Shown: piece by piece, positions 8,785 to 15,880 of the stretch
How the letters are laid out: every line of letters begins with the position of its first letter
How positions within the stretch are numbered: the stretch's first letter is position 1
DNA from: Prevotella sp. P5-92
GTDB lineage: Bacteria; Bacteroidota; Bacteroidia; Bacteroidales; Bacteroidaceae
DNA: 37,447 nucleotides
Assembly (NCBI RefSeq): GCF_002251245.1
Contig: NZ_NPJG01000015.1
Span: 1 to 37,447 of the forward strand
Direction: 5' to 3'
Translations under genes and position numbers: made by a program
Notes under the pieces: generated by a model
Databases searched by the model: none
Seen by the model: only the letters and a program-made list of their open reading frames with translations
What the model was told of the DNA's origin: nothing

Positions 8785-8893
8785 GAGTTTAGAAGTTAAG
8801 GAGTTTAGGAGTTAAGCCAATAGTCATGAGCGCAGAGTTAAAAGGCTCAGGCATTTGTCTTAACTCCTTATGTTTTGTTTCTCCTCTTTTCCC
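8785..8893. repeat. Palindromic spacer element A, related to the one at 25055-25162
   Basis: AGGAGTTAAGCCAA (8807-8820) pairs with TTGTCTTAACTCCT (8855-8868) with one mismatch. Inside, TGAGC (8827-8831) pairs with GCTCA (8845-8849). The left flank repeats GGAGTTTAG/GAAGTTAAG several times. The spacer lies between convergent genes, so it may act as a terminator in both directions. The same design and core letters recur at 25085-25156. Confidence 0.7.
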
Positions 8894-9763
8894 TTAGAAC
8901 ACCTTTATTTCATAAGAGGCCATGAAAGTGGCTCCAGGCAGGAGATGGTTCATCAGATACTTGTCTTTGAATTCGCCTTCGTAGCCAGCCCAGTCGTGTA
9001 CGCCATACCACGGTTCGATGCATAGGAATGGTGCGTGCTTGCCGTAAGGAGTCCAGATGCCAAGGCAAGGGCAGTCGAACGAGAGGCCTATCTGCGGTCG
9101 TCCTTCCTTATCTACAATTACCGCCATTCCCACCTGCGACTTGTCGAGTATCACGGCGTCGTCTGCAAACGACTCCTCGTCGAACGCCCATATATGGCGG
9201 TCGGTCTTCACGTCGTATCTCTCTGGCTTGATGCATCCTCCGGTGTTTCCGATGATGCGTGTCAGCGGCTGTTCGTTGTCGAAGAGCAGCGTGCCTTCCA
9301 CCTTGTCGCCTTCGCCCACGTCAGGCAGGTTGAATGCTGGATGTCCGCCAATCTGGAAGTGCATCTCTTCCTTGCCCATGTTTCTTACTGTCCACACCAC
9401 GTTGATCATGTCGTCGTTGAGAAAATACGACACGTTGAGTCCGAACTCATACGGATACACCTTCATCGTCTCCTCGTTTGAGGTCAGTTCGTAGGTGACG
9501 CTGCTCTCGGTTTTCTCTATCACGTCGAAGTCCATGTCGCGTGCGAATCCGTGACGCGGCAGTTCGTAAGTCTTTCCATCCACCCTGTACTGCCCGTTCC
9601 ACAGTCCGCAGACTATCGGGAAAAGCAGCGGCGAGCGTCTTGGCCAGTATTTTTCGTCGCCTTGCCAGAGATATTCACGTCCTTCGGCACTCTTGATGCT
9701 TTGCAATTCAGCCCCGTGAGCCGAGATAATCACGGTGATTTTGTCGTTTTTCAGTTCTTCCAT
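8894..9763 (-). CDS. Aldose 1-epimerase family protein
   Basis: The 289-residue cytosolic protein belongs to the GalM-like superfamily, closest in look to the LacX/YeaD group. Candidate catalytic residues are His141 in GGHPAFN and Glu250 in LCIEPW, with His71 in PRHGFARD nearby. These enzymes interconvert sugar anomers; the true substrate of this subgroup is mostly unknown. No signal peptide is seen, unlike secreted Bacteroidetes mutarotases. It is a single-gene unit with a strong promoter about 100 bases upstream and a 7-bp hairpin in its leader. Confidence 0.88.
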   Translation of the reverse strand: MEELKNDKITVIISAHGAELQSIKSAEGREYLWQGDEKYWPRRSPLLFPIVCGLWNGQYRVDGKTYELPRHGFARDMDFDVIEKTESSVTYELTSNEETMKVYPYEFGLNVSYFLNDDMINVVWTVRNMGKEEMHFQIGGHPAFNLPDVGEGDKVEGTLLFDNEQPLTRIIGNTGGCIKPERYDVKTDRHIWAFDEESFADDAVILDKSQVGMAVIVDKEGRPQIGLSFDCPCLGIWTPYGKHAPFLCIEPWYGVHDWAGYEGEFKDKYLMNHLLPGATFMASYEIKVF

Positions 9764-9810
9764 AAGTATGATTTTTGTGTTTTAGAAATTATTGTCACGC
9801 TAAAAAACGC

Positions 9811-9828
9811 TTTGTCCGATGGGACAAA
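9811..9828 (-). promoter_or_regulatory. Hairpin in the epimerase leader
   Basis: TTTGTCC (9811-9817) and GGACAAA (9822-9828) form a perfect 7-bp stem with a 4-base loop. It lies between the promoter (9861-9891) and the ATG (9763), in the untranslated leader. No T tract follows on the minus strand, so it is not a standard terminator; a role in RNA stability or regulation is a guess. Confidence 0.4.
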
Positions 9829-9860
9829 TGCTGTTGGATTACGATTTTATTTTACATCGG

Positions 9861-9891
9861 CAAAGGTAACACATTTTCTTTGATTCTCCAA
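9861..9891 (-). promoter_or_regulatory. Promoter of the aldose epimerase gene
   Basis: The minus strand has TTG (9889-9891), 20 bases, then TACCTTTG (9861-9868). This fits the Bacteroidetes consensus and gives a leader of about 95 bases. Confidence 0.6.
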
Positions 9892-9961
9892 GAGTTTCGT
9901 CGGCTTATTTTCCCCGATTAACATATATTATATAGATAGAGCGGGAAATAGGGCGGAAAAA

Positions 9962-10001
9962 TTTCTTTAGTTAGAGAAACTTTTTTCTTTAGTTAGAGAA
10001 A
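9962..10001. repeat. 18-base direct repeat, two copies 22 bases apart
   Basis: TTTCTTTAGTTAGAGAAA occurs at 9962-9979 and exactly again at 9984-10001. Each copy is itself partly palindromic (TTTCT/AGAAA ends), and the 22-base period is two turns of the helix. A dimeric protein binding site is one possibility. Confidence 0.65.
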
Positions 10002-10060
10002 AATTTCGCCTTGGGAATGGGAATAAATTTCACAGCCGACAGAAGCCTCCATTCTTCTTG

Positions 10061-10219
10061 GCGTGACAGCGTGACAGGCGTGACAGTGGTTTTTCGCACT
10101 TGCATAGTTTGAATTTTTATTATAAAAAACTTCTATATTATACAATGTAGCTGCTATTTTGACCTAAAGAGGATAGGGAAAAATGGCTGTCACGCTTGTC
10201 ACGCTGTCACGCTTGTCAC
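10061..10219. repeat. Opposed GTGACA arrays
   Basis: Three GTGACA units spaced 8 and 9 bases apart (10061-10090) face four inverted TGTCAC units spaced 9, 8 and 9 bases (10188-10219), with about 97 bases between them. The arms can pair to give a long imperfect stem. Function is unknown to me. Confidence 0.7.
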
Positions 10220-10341
10220 GTTTTTGCCGGCAAAGAACGAAAAACTGCACACCAAAAAACAATGTGCGCAATTTCACGAGAAAACGTTTTAAAATAATAT
10301 AAAACACTGATAGTTTATTCTCTTTTTCCGTAGAAAATGCG

Positions 10342-10530
10342 TATCTTTGCAGAAAATAAGCTGCATCTCGGCAAAACAATCAAGCAAGCTTGTTGTGTTG
10401 CACTCGATTTGCATTATCTTTGCAGAAAATAAGTTGCATCTCGGCAAAACAATCAAGCAAGCTTGTTGTGTTGCACTCGATTTGCATTATCTTTGCAGAA
10501 AATAAGCTGCATTATCTTTGCAGAAAATAG
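10342..10530 (+). promoter_or_regulatory. Tandem promoter array of ffh (73-bp repeat)
   Basis: A 73-base unit starting TATCTTTGCAGAAAATAAG begins at 10342 and 10415. A third, cut to 25 bases, begins at 10488, and a fourth start lies at 10513. Each start is a Bacteroidetes -7 box. The boxes at 10415 and 10488 also have a TTG exactly 19 bases upstream, so each full repeat carries a complete promoter. Each unit also contains a near-palindrome around CAAGCAAGCTTG. The last box is 33 bases before the ffh ATG. Confidence 0.75.
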
Positions 10531-10552
10531 AAGAGAAAGAAATAATACATAT

Positions 10553-11893
10553 ATGTTTGAAAACTTAAGCGACAGACTTGAACGCTCTTTCAAAATACTG
10601 AAAGGCGAAGGAAAAATCACCGAAATCAACGTGGCAGAGACGTTGAAAGACGTGAGAAGGGCATTGCTCGATGCCGACGTGAATTATAAGGTGGCGAAAA
10701 GCTTCACCGATACAGTGAAAAAGAAAGCCCTCGGAATGAACGTGCTCACAGCCGTAAAGCCGAGCCAGCTGATGGTAAAGATCGTACACGATGAGCTCGC
10801 ACAGCTCATGGGTGGAACGGCAGTGCCCGTCAACCTCGACGGCCGCCCCACGATAATCCTCATGTCGGGTCTCCAAGGCTCGGGAAAGACCACCTTCAGC
10901 GGAAAACTCGCCAACCTGCTCAAGACCAAGAACCACAAGAAGCCGATGCTCGTGGCGTGCGACGTCTATCGTCCAGCCGCCATCGAACAGTTGCGCGTGG
11001 TGGGAGCCACTGTGGATGTGCCCGTATATAGCGAGCCCGACAACAAGAACGTGGTGGAAATCGCCCACAACGCCATACGCGAAGCCAAGGCCAAGGCCTG
11101 CGACGTGGTGATCATCGACACCGCTGGACGTCTCGCCGTGGACGAGGAGATGATGAACGAGATAGCCACGCTGAAAGAAGCCGTCAACCCCAACGAGACA
11201 CTCTTCGTGGTGGATTCGATGACCGGACAGGACGCCGTGAACACAGCAAAGGAATTCAACGACCGTCTCGACTTCGACGGCGTGGTGCTGACCAAGCTCG
11301 ACGGCGACACACGTGGCGGTGCAGCCCTTTCCATCCGCACCGTGGTCACCAAGCCTATCAAGTTTGTAGGTACAGGCGAGAAGATGGAAGCCATAGACGT
11401 GTTCCATCCCGACCGAATGGCCGACCGCATCCTCGGCATGGGCGACATCGTCAGCCTCGTGGAACGCGCACAGATGCAGTACGACGAGAAGCAGGCCAAG
11501 GAGCTGGAGAAGAAGATCATGAAGAACAAGTTTGACTTCAACGACTTCATGAACCAGATACAGCAGATAAAGAAGATGGGCAACATCAAGGACCTCGCTG
11601 CCATGATTCCCGGAGTGGGAAAAGCCATCAAGGACGTGGACATCGACGACAACGCCTTTAAGAGCATCGAGGCCATCATCAGCAGCATGACTCCCAAGGA
11701 GCGCACTCATCCCGAAATCATCAACCAGAGCCGACGCACACGCATTGCCAAAGGCTCGGGCACAACCATACAGGACGTCAACCGCCTGCTCAAGCAGTTT
11801 GACCAGATGCGCAAGATGATGAAGATGGTGACCGGCATGAACAACTCGAAGATGATGCAGATGGCGGCCGCCATGAGACAAAAGATGAAATAA
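10553..11893 (+). CDS. ffh: Signal recognition particle protein Ffh (SRP54)
   Basis: Ffh binds signal sequences emerging from the ribosome and, with 4.5S RNA and FtsY, delivers them to SecYEG. The 446-residue protein has the N domain, then the GTPase with G1 GLQGSGKTT (106-114), G3 DTAGR, and TKLDGDTRGG, and finally the methionine-rich M domain, ending in a Met/Lys-rich tail. The start is ATG 10553. A longer frame from TTG 10463 would translate the promoter repeats and is rejected. folD follows after 33 bases, so the two are probably co-transcribed. Confidence 0.97.
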   Translation: MFENLSDRLERSFKILKGEGKITEINVAETLKDVRRALLDADVNYKVAKSFTDTVKKKALGMNVLTAVKPSQLMVKIVHDELAQLMGGTAVPVNLDGRPTIILMSGLQGSGKTTFSGKLANLLKTKNHKKPMLVACDVYRPAAIEQLRVVGATVDVPVYSEPDNKNVVEIAHNAIREAKAKACDVVIIDTAGRLAVDEEMMNEIATLKEAVNPNETLFVVDSMTGQDAVNTAKEFNDRLDFDGVVLTKLDGDTRGGAALSIRTVVTKPIKFVGTGEKMEAIDVFHPDRMADRILGMGDIVSLVERAQMQYDEKQAKELEKKIMKNKFDFNDFMNQIQQIKKMGNIKDLAAMIPGVGKAIKDVDIDDNAFKSIEAIISSMTPKERTHPEIINQSRRTRIAKGSGTTIQDVNRLLKQFDQMRKMMKMVTGMNNSKMMQMAAAMRQKMK

Positions 11894-11926
11894 CATACAG
11901 AGAGAGAGATACATACACACACGCTT

Positions 11927-12805
11927 ATGCAACTGATAGACGGAAAGGCCACAGCGGCCAAGATAAAGGAGGAAATCGCTCAGGAAGTGGAGCAGATAGT
12001 GGCAGCAGGAGGCAAACGCCCTCATCTGGCTGCAGTGCTCGTGGGCCACGACGGAGGCTCGGAGACATACGTTAAGAACAAGGTACTCGCGTGCGAGGCA
12101 TGCGGATTCAAGTCAACACTCATCAGATACGAGGACGACATCACCGAGCAAGAGCTGCTCGACTGCGTGGCAAAGCTCAATGCCGACGACGACGTGGACG
12201 GATTCATTGTACAGCTCCCGCTGCCGAAACATATCGACGAACAGAAGATAATCGAAGCCATCGACTACCGCAAGGACGTGGACGGATTCCACCCCATCAA
12301 CGTGGGACGCATGGCCATCGGCCTGCCATGCTTCATCTCAGCCACACCACTCGGCATCATCACACTGCTGAAGCGCTACGGCATTGAGACCAGCGGAAAG
12401 AAATGCGTCATCCTCGGCAGAAGCAACATCGTGGGCAAGCCCATGGCACAGCTGATGATGCAGAAACAGTATGGCGACTCCACCGTCACCGTATGCCACA
12501 GCCGCTCGGCCAACCTCAAGGACGAGTGTCGCCAGGCCGACATCATCATCGCAGCCATTGGCCGTCCCGACTTCGTGACAGCCGACATGGTGAAAGAAGG
12601 AGCTGTGATAGTGGATGTGGGCACGACACGTGTGGCTGACGCTACCCGCAAGAGCGGATTCCGCCTCAACGGCGACGTGAAGTTCGACGAGGTGGCGCCA
12701 CGCTGCTCTTACATCACTCCCGTCCCAGGAGGCGTCGGTCCGATGACCATCTGCTCGCTGATGAAAAACACTCTCGCCGCAGGCAAAAAAGAGTACTACA
12801 AGTAA
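11927..12805 (+). CDS. folD: Methylenetetrahydrofolate dehydrogenase / cyclohydrolase FolD
   Basis: FolD converts 5,10-methylene-THF to 10-formyl-THF through the methenyl form, supplying one-carbon units for purines and initiator fMet-tRNA. The 292-residue protein shows the catalytic Tyr48 and Lys52 (YVKNK), VQLPLPKHI, the NADP-binding region GRSNIVGKP and the C-terminal signature PGGVGPMT. Length is normal. It lies between ffh and a small TPR gene in a plus-strand cluster with no clear terminator between. Confidence 0.97.
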   Translation: MQLIDGKATAAKIKEEIAQEVEQIVAAGGKRPHLAAVLVGHDGGSETYVKNKVLACEACGFKSTLIRYEDDITEQELLDCVAKLNADDDVDGFIVQLPLPKHIDEQKIIEAIDYRKDVDGFHPINVGRMAIGLPCFISATPLGIITLLKRYGIETSGKKCVILGRSNIVGKPMAQLMMQKQYGDSTVTVCHSRSANLKDECRQADIIIAAIGRPDFVTADMVKEGAVIVDVGTTRVADATRKSGFRLNGDVKFDEVAPRCSYITPVPGGVGPMTICSLMKNTLAAGKKEYYK

Positions 12806-12868
12806 AAAGTGCCTGAGAAAAAACAAGGAACTCAACTCCCCGAGACAAGGGAGAACAGCGGTCAAGCA

Positions 12869-13048
12869 ATGAACAGCAGAGAGCTATACGAGCAAGGCAA
12901 CGACTACCGTAGGCAGGGCAACTGGCAAGAAGCCATCAACAGCTATATACAAGCCATTGAGCTCGACCCCGACAGTCCTGCCGTAGAGGCAAAAGCCATG
13001 CTCGACGATATATTGAATTATTATCATAAGGACGCATACAATCCTTAA
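12869..13048 (+). CDS. Small TPR-repeat protein
   Basis: The 59-residue protein consists of essentially one tetratricopeptide unit: LYEQGNDYRRQGNWQEAINS, then AIELDPDSPA and a charged helix ending in a Tyr-rich tail. Such tiny TPR proteins sit directly before the ferredoxin subunit of 2-oxoacid oxidoreductases in many Bacteroidales, which suggests an assembly or partner role; this is inference. A GTG at 12809 would add 20 polar residues, but ATG 12869 starts right at the TPR helix and is preferred. The gap to the ferredoxin gene is 25 bases. Confidence 0.75.
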   Translation: MNSRELYEQGNDYRRQGNWQEAINSYIQAIELDPDSPAVEAKAMLDDILNYYHKDAYNP

Positions 13049-13073
13049 ACAACAAAAAATAAGGTAAAAAGAA

Positions 13074-13304
13074 ATGGGTAAAATCAAAGGTGCCATTGTT
13101 GTTGACATGGACCGCTGCAAAGGCTGCTCACTCTGTGTGGAAGCCTGTCCGCAGAATGTCATAGCACTGGCAAAGAAAGTAAACAAAAGCGGCTATCCAT
13201 TCGTCGAAGTGGTGAGCCAAGACAATTGCGTCGGATGTGCCTCTTGTGCCATCGTCTGTCCCGACGGTTGCATCACGGTATATCGAAAAAAGATGGAGGA
13301 CTGA
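13074..13304 (+). CDS. 2-oxoacid:ferredoxin oxidoreductase, delta (ferredoxin-like) subunit
   Basis: The 76-residue protein carries two [4Fe-4S] cluster motifs, Cys15-18-21-25 and Cys52-55-58-62, each of the CxxCxxCxxxCP type. It passes electrons from the catalytic subunits to external ferredoxin. With the next three genes it forms a four-subunit enzyme, either 2-oxoisovalerate (Vor) or 2-oxoglutarate (Kor) oxidoreductase. The stop is two bases before the alpha-subunit ATG, so translation is probably coupled. Confidence 0.92.
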   Translation: MGKIKGAIVVDMDRCKGCSLCVEACPQNVIALAKKVNKSGYPFVEVVSQDNCVGCASCAIVCPDGCITVYRKKMED

Positions 13305-13306
13305 CA

Positions 13307-14389
13307 ATGGCAGAACAGGAAGTAACACTGATGAAGGGCAACGAGGCCATTGCCCGTGCAGCAATAAGATGCGGAGTAGATGGATTTTTCGGATATCCTA
13401 TCACACCGCAGAGTGAGATTATCGAGACACTCGCGCTCGACAAACCATGGGAAACCACCGGCATGGTGGTCGTACAGGCCGAGAGCGAAGTGGCAGCCAT
13501 CAACATGGTACACGGTGCGGCTGGAGCAGGCAAGCGAGCATTCACATCGTCGTCAAGCCCTGGCGTGGCACTGATGCAGGAGTGCATCTCGTACATGGCC
13601 GGCTCTGAACTGCCCGGCGTCGTGGTCAACGTGCAGCGCGGAGGTCCGGGATTAGGCACCATTCAGCCATCGCAGAGCGACTATATCCAGGCCACCAAAG
13701 GCGGCGGCAATGGCGACTATAACGTCATCGTGCTGGCACCCAACTCCGTACAAGAGATGGCAGACTTTGTCGATCTCGCCTTCAACCTCGCCTTCAAATA
13801 CCGCAACCCAGCAATGATACTCAGCGACGGCGTCATCGGACAGATGATGGAAAAGGTGGTGTTGCCACCATACAAGCCACGTCGCACCGAGGAAGAGATC
13901 AGACGCGAGTGTCCTTGGGCAACCATCGGACGCACCAAAGACCGCCAGCCCAACATCCACACCTCGCTCGAACTGAAGCCCGAGGCAATGGAAAAGCACA
14001 ACATCCACTTGCAGGAGAAATACCGTCAGATAGAAGAAAACGAAGTAAGATATGAGACGCTGCAGTGCGACGACGCCGACTACATCATCGTAGCCTTTGG
14101 CTCCGCAGCACGACTGGCGCAGAAAGCCATCGAGATAGCACGCCAGCAGGGCATCAAGGTCGGACTGTTCCGTCCCATCACGCTGTGGCCGTTCCCGAAG
14201 AATGAGATAAGGGAAATGGCACATGGCAAGAAAGGAATACTCGTGGCGGAAATCAACGCTGGACAGATGGTGTACGACGTGCGTCTTGCCGTCAACGGCG
14301 AAGAGAGAGTAGAGCATTTCGGTCGTCTGGGCGGCATCGTGCCCGAGCCCGACGAAATTGTGGAGGCACTGAAACAAAAACTGTTATAG
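13307..14389 (+). CDS. vorB: 2-oxoacid:ferredoxin oxidoreductase, alpha subunit (VorB/KorA type)
   Basis: The 360-residue subunit contains the pyrimidine-binding half of the thiamine-diphosphate enzyme. It begins with GNEAIARAAIRCG and GYPITPQSEI, has GAAGAGKRAFTSSSSPG further on, and carries the transketolase-C-like domain (residues about 255-360). It oxidatively decarboxylates a branched 2-oxoacid or 2-oxoglutarate to the CoA ester, reducing ferredoxin; it may also run in reverse. Automatic annotation usually calls this family VorB, but substrate choice cannot be settled by reading. ATG 13307 follows the ferredoxin stop by two bases; a longer frame from 13226 overlaps that gene and is rejected. 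Confidence 0.9.
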   Translation: MAEQEVTLMKGNEAIARAAIRCGVDGFFGYPITPQSEIIETLALDKPWETTGMVVVQAESEVAAINMVHGAAGAGKRAFTSSSSPGVALMQECISYMAGSELPGVVVNVQRGGPGLGTIQPSQSDYIQATKGGGNGDYNVIVLAPNSVQEMADFVDLAFNLAFKYRNPAMILSDGVIGQMMEKVVLPPYKPRRTEEEIRRECPWATIGRTKDRQPNIHTSLELKPEAMEKHNIHLQEKYRQIEENEVRYETLQCDDADYIIVAFGSAARLAQKAIEIARQQGIKVGLFRPITLWPFPKNEIREMAHGKKGILVAEINAGQMVYDVRLAVNGEERVEHFGRLGGIVPEPDEIVEALKQKLL

Positions 14390-14395
14390 ACAATT

Positions 14396-15166
14396 ATGGC
14401 CAATATAAATGAAATCATAGCACCCGAGAACCTGGTGTACAAAAAGCCTGAACTGATGAACAACGTTCCGATGCACTACTGTCCGGGATGCAGCCACGGC
14501 GTGGTTCACAAACTCGTGGCTGAGGTAATAGAAGAGATGGGCATGGAGGAAAAGACCGTCGGCGTATGCCCAGTGGGCTGCGCTGTGTTCGCCTACCGCT
14601 ATCTCGACATCGACTGGCAAGAGGCTGCTCACGGACGTGCACCAGCCGTTGCCACGGGCATCAAACGCCTTTGGCCCGACCGTCTCGTGTTCACATACCA
14701 AGGCGATGGCGACCTCGCGTGTATCGGAGCCGCCGAGACCATTCACGCCCTCAACCGTGGCGAGAACATCACCATCATCTTCATCAACAACGCCATCTAC
14801 GGAATGACCGGTGGACAGATGGCGCCGACAACACTGATAGGACAAAAGACCAGCACATGTCCTTACGGACGACAAGCCGACCTTCACGGCTATCCGCTGA
14901 AGATGACCGAACTGGCAGTGCAACTCGAAGGCACATGTTACGTCACACGCCAGAGCGTGGAGTCAGTAGCAGCCATACGCGGAGCGAAGAAAGCCATACG
15001 CAAGGCTTTCGAGGCATCGATGGCAGGCAAAGGCAGCTCGCTCGTAGAGATCGTCTCCACCTGCAACAGCGGATGGAAGCTCTCGCCCGTACAGGCCAAC
15101 GAGTGGATGAAAGAACACATGTTCAAGTTCTATCCAAAGGGCGATTTGAAAGATACTATTAAATAG
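14396..15166 (+). CDS. 2-oxoacid:ferredoxin oxidoreductase, beta subunit (thiamine-diphosphate binding)
   Basis: The 256-residue subunit has CPGC at residues 29-32 and the thiamine-diphosphate/Mg motif starting GDGD (103-106) and ending in NN (131-132), followed by YGMTGGQ. It pairs with the alpha subunit to form the active site. It starts six bases after the alpha stop. The spacer after it is the only large gap in the operon, 108 bases filled by a long hairpin, which could lower expression of the gamma gene. Confidence 0.93.
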   Translation: MANINEIIAPENLVYKKPELMNNVPMHYCPGCSHGVVHKLVAEVIEEMGMEEKTVGVCPVGCAVFAYRYLDIDWQEAAHGRAPAVATGIKRLWPDRLVFTYQGDGDLACIGAAETIHALNRGENITIIFINNAIYGMTGGQMAPTTLIGQKTSTCPYGRQADLHGYPLKMTELAVQLEGTCYVTRQSVESVAAIRGAKKAIRKAFEASMAGKGSSLVEIVSTCNSGWKLSPVQANEWMKEHMFKFYPKGDLKDTIK

Positions 15167-15255
15167 AGGGAAGAAGGTGGAAGATAGAGGGTAGAGATTA
15201 CTGAACTGCCATAAACCACGGGTAGAACATATCTCTACCTTCCACCTTCTACCCT
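15167..15255 (+). repeat. Long imperfect hairpin inside the oxidoreductase operon
   Basis: The left arm (15167-15198) and right arm (15231-15255) are inverted copies with two mismatches and a 7-base insertion in the left arm; AGAAGGTGGAAG pairs with CTTCCACCTTCT. The loop of about 32 bases has a weak inner stem. The design is like elements A and B (8785-8893, 25055-25162), but the letters differ. No T tract follows, so it is not a standard terminator. Confidence 0.7.
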
Positions 15256-15274
15256 CCTCACAAAACATCAGTTT

Positions 15275-15880
15275 ATGAAAAAAGAAATAATCATATCAGG
15301 ATTCGGCGGCCAAGGCGTGCTCTCAATGGGCAAGATCCTCGCCTACTCCGGACTCATGGAGGGAAAGGAAGTGACATGGATGCCTGCCTACGGACCGGAA
15401 CAACGTGGCGGAACGGCTAACGTCACCGTCATCGTGAGCGACGAACAGATCTCCTCGCCCATACTCAGTACTTACGACGTCGCCGTGGTGCTCAACCAGC
15501 CATCGCTCGAGAAGTTCGAGCCAAAGGTGAAGCCAGGCGGAATACTCATCTACGACGGCTACGGCATCTTCAATCCTCCCACCAGAAGCGACATCAACGT
15601 CTATCGCATCGACGCCATGGACAAGGCGGCGGAGATGAAAAACGGAAAGGTGTTCAACATGATCGTACTCGGCGGACTGCTGAAAGTATGCCCGGTCATC
15701 AGCCACGCTGGCGTGGAGAAAGCTCTCTACAAGACCTTGCCCGAAAGGCATCATGCGCTCATCCCGCTCAACATGGAGGCACTGAAAGCCGGAGCCGACA
15801 TTATTAAAAAAACAAGAAACATCAACCGCCGTGAACGACCGTACAGACAGTCTTCACGGCGGTCCATACACGTTTTATGA
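15275..15880 (+). CDS. 2-oxoacid:ferredoxin oxidoreductase, gamma subunit
   Basis: The 201-residue protein begins [18 protein letters not shown] and has the family stretch [15 protein letters not shown], with a normal body to about residue 178. The gamma subunit closes the CoA-binding side of the complex. Family members I know usually stop near 180 residues. Here a basic tail of about 20 residues reads through an A7 run (15806-15812) and a perfect 10-bp inverted repeat (15826-15835 / 15853-15862), and the stop overlaps the next ATG (ATGA at 15877). The tail is probably not functional; a frame slip or an old terminator turned coding are both possible. Confidence 0.9.
   Translation: MKKEIIISGFGGQGVLSMGKILAYSGLMEGKEVTWMPAYGPEQRGGTANVTVIVSDEQISSPILSTYDVAVVLNQPSLEKFEPKVKPGGILIYDGYGIFNPPTRSDINVYRIDAMDKAAEMKNGKVFNMIVLGGLLKVCPVISHAGVEKALYKTLPERHHALIPLNMEALKAGADIIKKTRNINRRERPYRQSSRRSIHVL
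15826..15862 (+). terminator. Strong hairpin at the 3' end of the gamma-subunit gene
   Basis: CCGCCGTGAA (15826-15835) and TTCACGGCGG (15853-15862) form a perfect 10-bp stem with a 17-base loop. It ends 14 bases before the ATG of the sensor kinase and lies inside the gamma frame. Only a TTTT at 15873-15876 follows, so termination would be partial. It may separate expression of the kinase from the operon. Confidence 0.45.

Larger units (their letters stand above)
9892..10341. other. Repeat-rich spacer without a convincing gene
   Basis: The stretch between the epimerase promoter and the ffh promoter array holds an 18-base direct repeat pair and two opposed GTGACA arrays, listed separately. The only sizeable reading frame (10164-10379, minus) runs through the array and the promoter repeats and looks accidental. 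Confidence 0.6.

Noticed and set aside
10164..10379. 71-codon frame on the minus strand
   Set aside because: Its composition follows the TGTCAC array and promoter repeat; no family resemblance or start signal.
10463..10552. N-terminal extension of ffh from TTG 10463
   Set aside because: It would translate the promoter repeats; the conserved Ffh start MFENLSDRL matches ATG 10553.
13226..13306. Extension of the alpha subunit into the ferredoxin gene
   Set aside because: The overlap reads the ferredoxin Cys motif in another frame; ATG 13307 fits the family start.
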